The position numbers and the translations under genes are program-made. From NCBI RefSeq assembly GCF_048773025.1, contig NC_133558.1, positions 40,148,501 to 40,212,500 on the forward strand: DNA of 64,000 bases. Reading direction: 5' to 3'. Positions 60,481-64,000 of the stretch are shown here, in pieces. The notes beneath the pieces were generated by a model. It was not told the origin of the DNA and did not search any database. It saw only the letters and a list, made by a program, of their open reading frames with translations. This DNA is from Camelus bactrianus (Eukaryota > Chordata > Mammalia > Artiodactyla > Camelidae). Each line of letters starts with the position of its first letter. The stretch's first letter is position 1.

Positions 60481-63400
60481 AAATTATAAAGAAATATCAA
60501 TACATAAAATTTGTACTCATACATATGCATAACAAAATATAATTATGGATATAGACTAATTGATTAATATAACCAACATGTTGAATTATTTATGTGTTTA
60601 CTCAAAATCTATAGCTGTTTCAAGAAGTATTTTTCCCCAGTTCAATCTTCTGCTTCAAATCTCTACTATACAGCTCAGATATATAAATTAATCACAAAGT
60701 TGCAAAAAATGAGTATCTTGGGCAAAGATTTGAATTGTGTTATTAAGATACCATGTTGTCCCTCCAGCAGTTAAAATGTGTATTTGAGTTGTTTTCTTGG
60801 CTTTGAATCTTATATTTAAGTACCTATCTCATTCCTTTTTATTTTTTACATTAATTGGATACCTGTCAAATTCTTAACTAGATTTTTAATAAGGTATGTT
60901 AAAAATTTGAGCATTTTCAAAGGCAATTTACCTTTTTTAACCTGTTTTATATTATTAATGTAATTCTGTGATTCTCTTCTAAACCCCATCTACATATACC
61001 TGTAGCAATATGCTTATTACATGTTTCCTTGTTCACTAATCTTCATGGTATCATGAATCAATGTAAAATACACTCTGATGCTCATAATTAAAAGCATTCA
61101 CTTTATATTAAATTGATCATTCCCTGTGCCCCTCAAAAGAACACACTTTCAATAAAATATTTATTATATTTGTTGTTTTGTTAAGAGTAAATATTAAAAG
61201 AATATGGTTGGGGTGAAGGGTTAGTGTTTAGGATATAAGGAGTTTAGTGGTGAAAATACAAGCAAAAGAAGTAAAACTTCATCCGGCTCATTAGATACAT
61301 ACATAATATTCTTGGCCCATGTATGTATATGTTTATGGGCCAGGAGTTTGCAGACTATCATGGTAACTATGAGGAAAGTAAGAAAGAAAGAAAAGAAAAG
61401 AAAAGAAAAGAAAAGAAAAGAAAAGAAAAGAAAAGAAAAGAAAAGAAAAGAAAGAAAAGCATAAAGGTGTACCTAATGATGACTGGGCTTCCTTGGAAAG
61501 GGAACAGAGAACTGAAGACAGCGACAGTCTCCAAAAACACATGAGAAACGTTCACTCTTGTTTTGTACATGTTGTTTCCTTCTGTACCTGTACTGTATGT
61601 AAAATTAAGGGAGAAAGGAAGCAGAAATAAAAGGGAAAAAAAGGAAGGAGAAAAGAAAGGAACCTGGCCATTTATTCTTTAAATATATAGCTAGTATTAT
61701 CTTCTGTGAGCCAGAGATCTTTCAGAATCCCTCTTAGGACTCAAAGACACCTAAATGGCAGTTCTCTTCCGAATGCTCCTAATCCTGTATCTCTGTAGCT
61801 TTATAACAGTAAAGATGGTCTCAAGCAGATACAAATCAACTCCAAAATCTAAATGTATACAAGGTATACCTGTAACAAATTATATATTTGCATATATATA
61901 TATTATATATATAACATATATAAGCATACATGTAGGTATATACTCAGACATAATGTATATGTAGATATTTTTTAAAGAGATATATCCCCTAAAGTTTCTT
62001 CAGAACACTGTATTCCTTTAGTATGATTATGTTGGAAAAGACCTCTAGGCTCTAATAAAATAACCAGGGCATTCCCAGGACAACTCCAGTACAAACTTCA
62101 ATCTAAAGGGTAAGAGATCCTAAGACACACTTTTCCTAGGATTTCTGGTACTAGGGTTTTCATTACTTGAGAACAAACTGATAAGTCAGCCACCAAAGCT
62201 TTTTTAGAATTGCCTTGAATGTAACCCAAAGAGCCCATAGATCTATTCACTCCATTGTCTAACTGTAACTTATTTTGTGTCTGTTATGTGCCAGGTTCTT
62301 GGTGAACAGCTGATCTGCCTAACTGAATAGTACAACAAACTTGCCTTCTGTCAACGTATGCACTAGAGTCAAATGGACTCAAAGTCTATCTTTCCTGAGA
62401 CTCAGGTGTCATAGCAAGGAAAAAACAAGAGCAAAAATCCATCTACTCCCACTTTTCAGCACTCCTGGCACTATATACAAAAGAACTCAACATTAAGAGA
62501 CCTTGTTTCATATAATCCATTATTGTCAATATCTTCTTCTAATGAAAGATGGAAAGTTGATACCAGAAACATTTCTATAACTTTATACATTTGCTATTTT
62601 TAAGCTTTATTGACTGTATCCTATTTTCAAGATTGTAAAATGACCTGAACCTTTCAAAAGATTCAAAATAAAAAAGCAACTATAGATATCTCATTTATTT
62701 TTCATTTAAAAGTATCTTTTCTTCTTCAACTTAAGATTTCCTTTCTTTATGCTTTATTAGTTAAACACACACACACAAACACACAAATACAAATATTTTG
62801 AAGCAATATCTGTGTGTATGTTTTGTAATAATGAGAGCAACTTAATTATCCACAGTAATTGAATGAAAATGTTTAATTCTTAAAAAATTGTATTAACTCA
62901 AAAGGCAAGTCTTTTTCTTTTACATTATATCTTTTTGACCCAGGGAATGTCATTTAATCATTATTACTCAAGCATATTAGTAATTTATTCTTTGACATTT
63001 AAAATCATATTAATAAAATAATTATTTATTAACTCATGAAAGTGTTTTACGTACCATGAAGTTTCAAATAATATAGTTTTCCTGGAAAGAATATATATTT
63101 TAAAGATAAAATCCCTGTCCAAAGAGGTATTTTGATATTTGATACTCAATCAACAACGCATAAAGTTACTTGGATGTTTATGCATTTTTAAAATGATATT
63201 TTAAGTGGAAACATTGCAGAAACTTGCAGAAGCATTTTCCGTGTTTCTCATTTTAAGAATTTTGAAATTTTTCTATCTAGAGGTAGATGCTTAATTACTG
63301 ATTATTATTCAATCAATATGTTCTTTATACAACCACACACAAAAGTTCACTTTTCCAATTTTCTATCATATGAACCCAGGTATGAATTTCTTTAGCTGGA

Positions 63401-64000
63401 AATAATTTTATAAAGCATCAGAAAACTGTTTAAGATCATTTAATGTTACATTAAGATTGGACCACATATCTAAATAAGATGCTGGTGGAAATTAATTCAA
63501 TCTAAGTTTTACATGCTATTAATTAAGTAAATAAAGCATCACGGTAGAGTCTTTTATACATTGTGTATTGTTGTCTATTGTGCTGCACAAAATTTAAGTT
63601 GTGGATTCCACTTTCTTCTATTATTTAAAATTCAAGAATGTCATAAAAATACATATGCCATTCTTTCTAATTAAAAACTATGCATATTTCATTAAGACGT
63701 TCTTATGACTTGCCTGGATTGCATGTTATGACACTCTTAACTGAGAAGGAAAGGCCAAGCAGATGACACAGCACACTTAAACATTATCCTCTGTGGATTT
63801 GCCCACATTAATCATGCTCTTTATGAACCAAGAAGACATTCTATAATATTAGTTATTGTGGCAGTTTGAGAATACTATAAAAAAGTGAATTATTAGGCTT
63901 GCCTATCTTTGGAGAAAAATTATTTTATTCCAATAAGAAGCATAAACACAAAATGATACTGACTTTCCTGTCCGCAGTAACCCCACCCCCACCATCTTAG
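60480..64000. other. AT-rich intronic or intergenic DNA
   Basis: No exon, gene or named repeat recognised apart from the (AAAAG)n tract and short (CA)n/(TA)n runs. Open frames are short and low in complexity. Confidence 0.6.
61378..61459. repeat. (AAAAG)n microsatellite
   Basis: About 14 AAAAG units after a short GAAA run. Gives artefactual KEKKRKEKKRK-like frames. Confidence 0.95.

Larger units (their letters stand above)
33893..64000 (+). other. BTBD9: BTBD9 following intron, 5' part (at least 30.1 kb)
   Basis: Begins with a GTAAG donor. The next BTBD9 exon was not found up to the window end, so the whole minisatellite, macrosatellite and L1 complex appears to lie in this intron if the assembly is contiguous. 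Stretches 33893-35590, 41170-42335, 44600-44980 and 60480-64000 contain nothing I can name apart from microsatellites. Confidence 0.65.

Noticed and set aside
61323-61544. A lysine/glutamate-rich frame
   Set aside because: A product of the (AAAAG)n microsatellite.

Overview
The window is vertebrate, specifically mammalian, and probably camelid. Three copies (one a stub) of a tRNA-derived SINE with the conserved end GGTTCAATCCCCAGTACCTCC lie at about 13.34, 43.88 and 59.86 kb, and I know this family from camels and llamas. Old mammalian repeats (L2, MIR, L1M, a MaLR LTR) fill most of the rest. No bacterial-type operon, rRNA, CRISPR array or complete intronless gene is visible.

Only one host gene is supported: BTBD9 on the + strand, represented by two internal exons (1017-1126 and 33703-33892). 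They join in frame across a 32.6-kb intron and encode the end of the first F5/8-type-C (discoidin-like) domain, the linker and the start of the second domain. The exon that should follow was not found in the remaining 30.1 kb, so everything after 33892 is read as the start of the next intron.

Layout: 1-33.7 kb is ordinary repeat-rich intron. At 33.9-46.8 kb there is more intron with an L2, a 2.2-kb minisatellite of about 80-bp units (36.4-38.7 kb) carrying an internal inversion, a GC-rich unannotated stretch, and several L1 pieces. At 46.8-59.0 kb the composition changes to very GC- and CpG-rich, interrupted by AT-rich L1 pieces at 48.6-50.3 and 50.9-53.0 kb. The core of this block, 53.1-59.0 kb, is a complex tandem array (macrosatellite) of about 1-kb units. 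The units come in two types that alternate, giving a dimer period of about 2.03 kb, and the last two units are a fresh 1071-bp duplication. One isolated unit sits 6 kb away at 47.11-47.67 kb. Copies carry promoter-like and exon-like signals: CpG density, a conserved minus-strand CAG|GTAA donor, and a TATA-like box in one unit type. From 59.03 kb to the end the DNA is AT-rich with nothing genic.

The macrosatellite is the most unusual part of the window. I do not recognise it as a named family. It could be a lineage-specific satellite, an amplified CpG-island first exon, or expanded promoter monomers of a LINE. The long open frames inside it are explained well enough by GC richness and are not called as genes.
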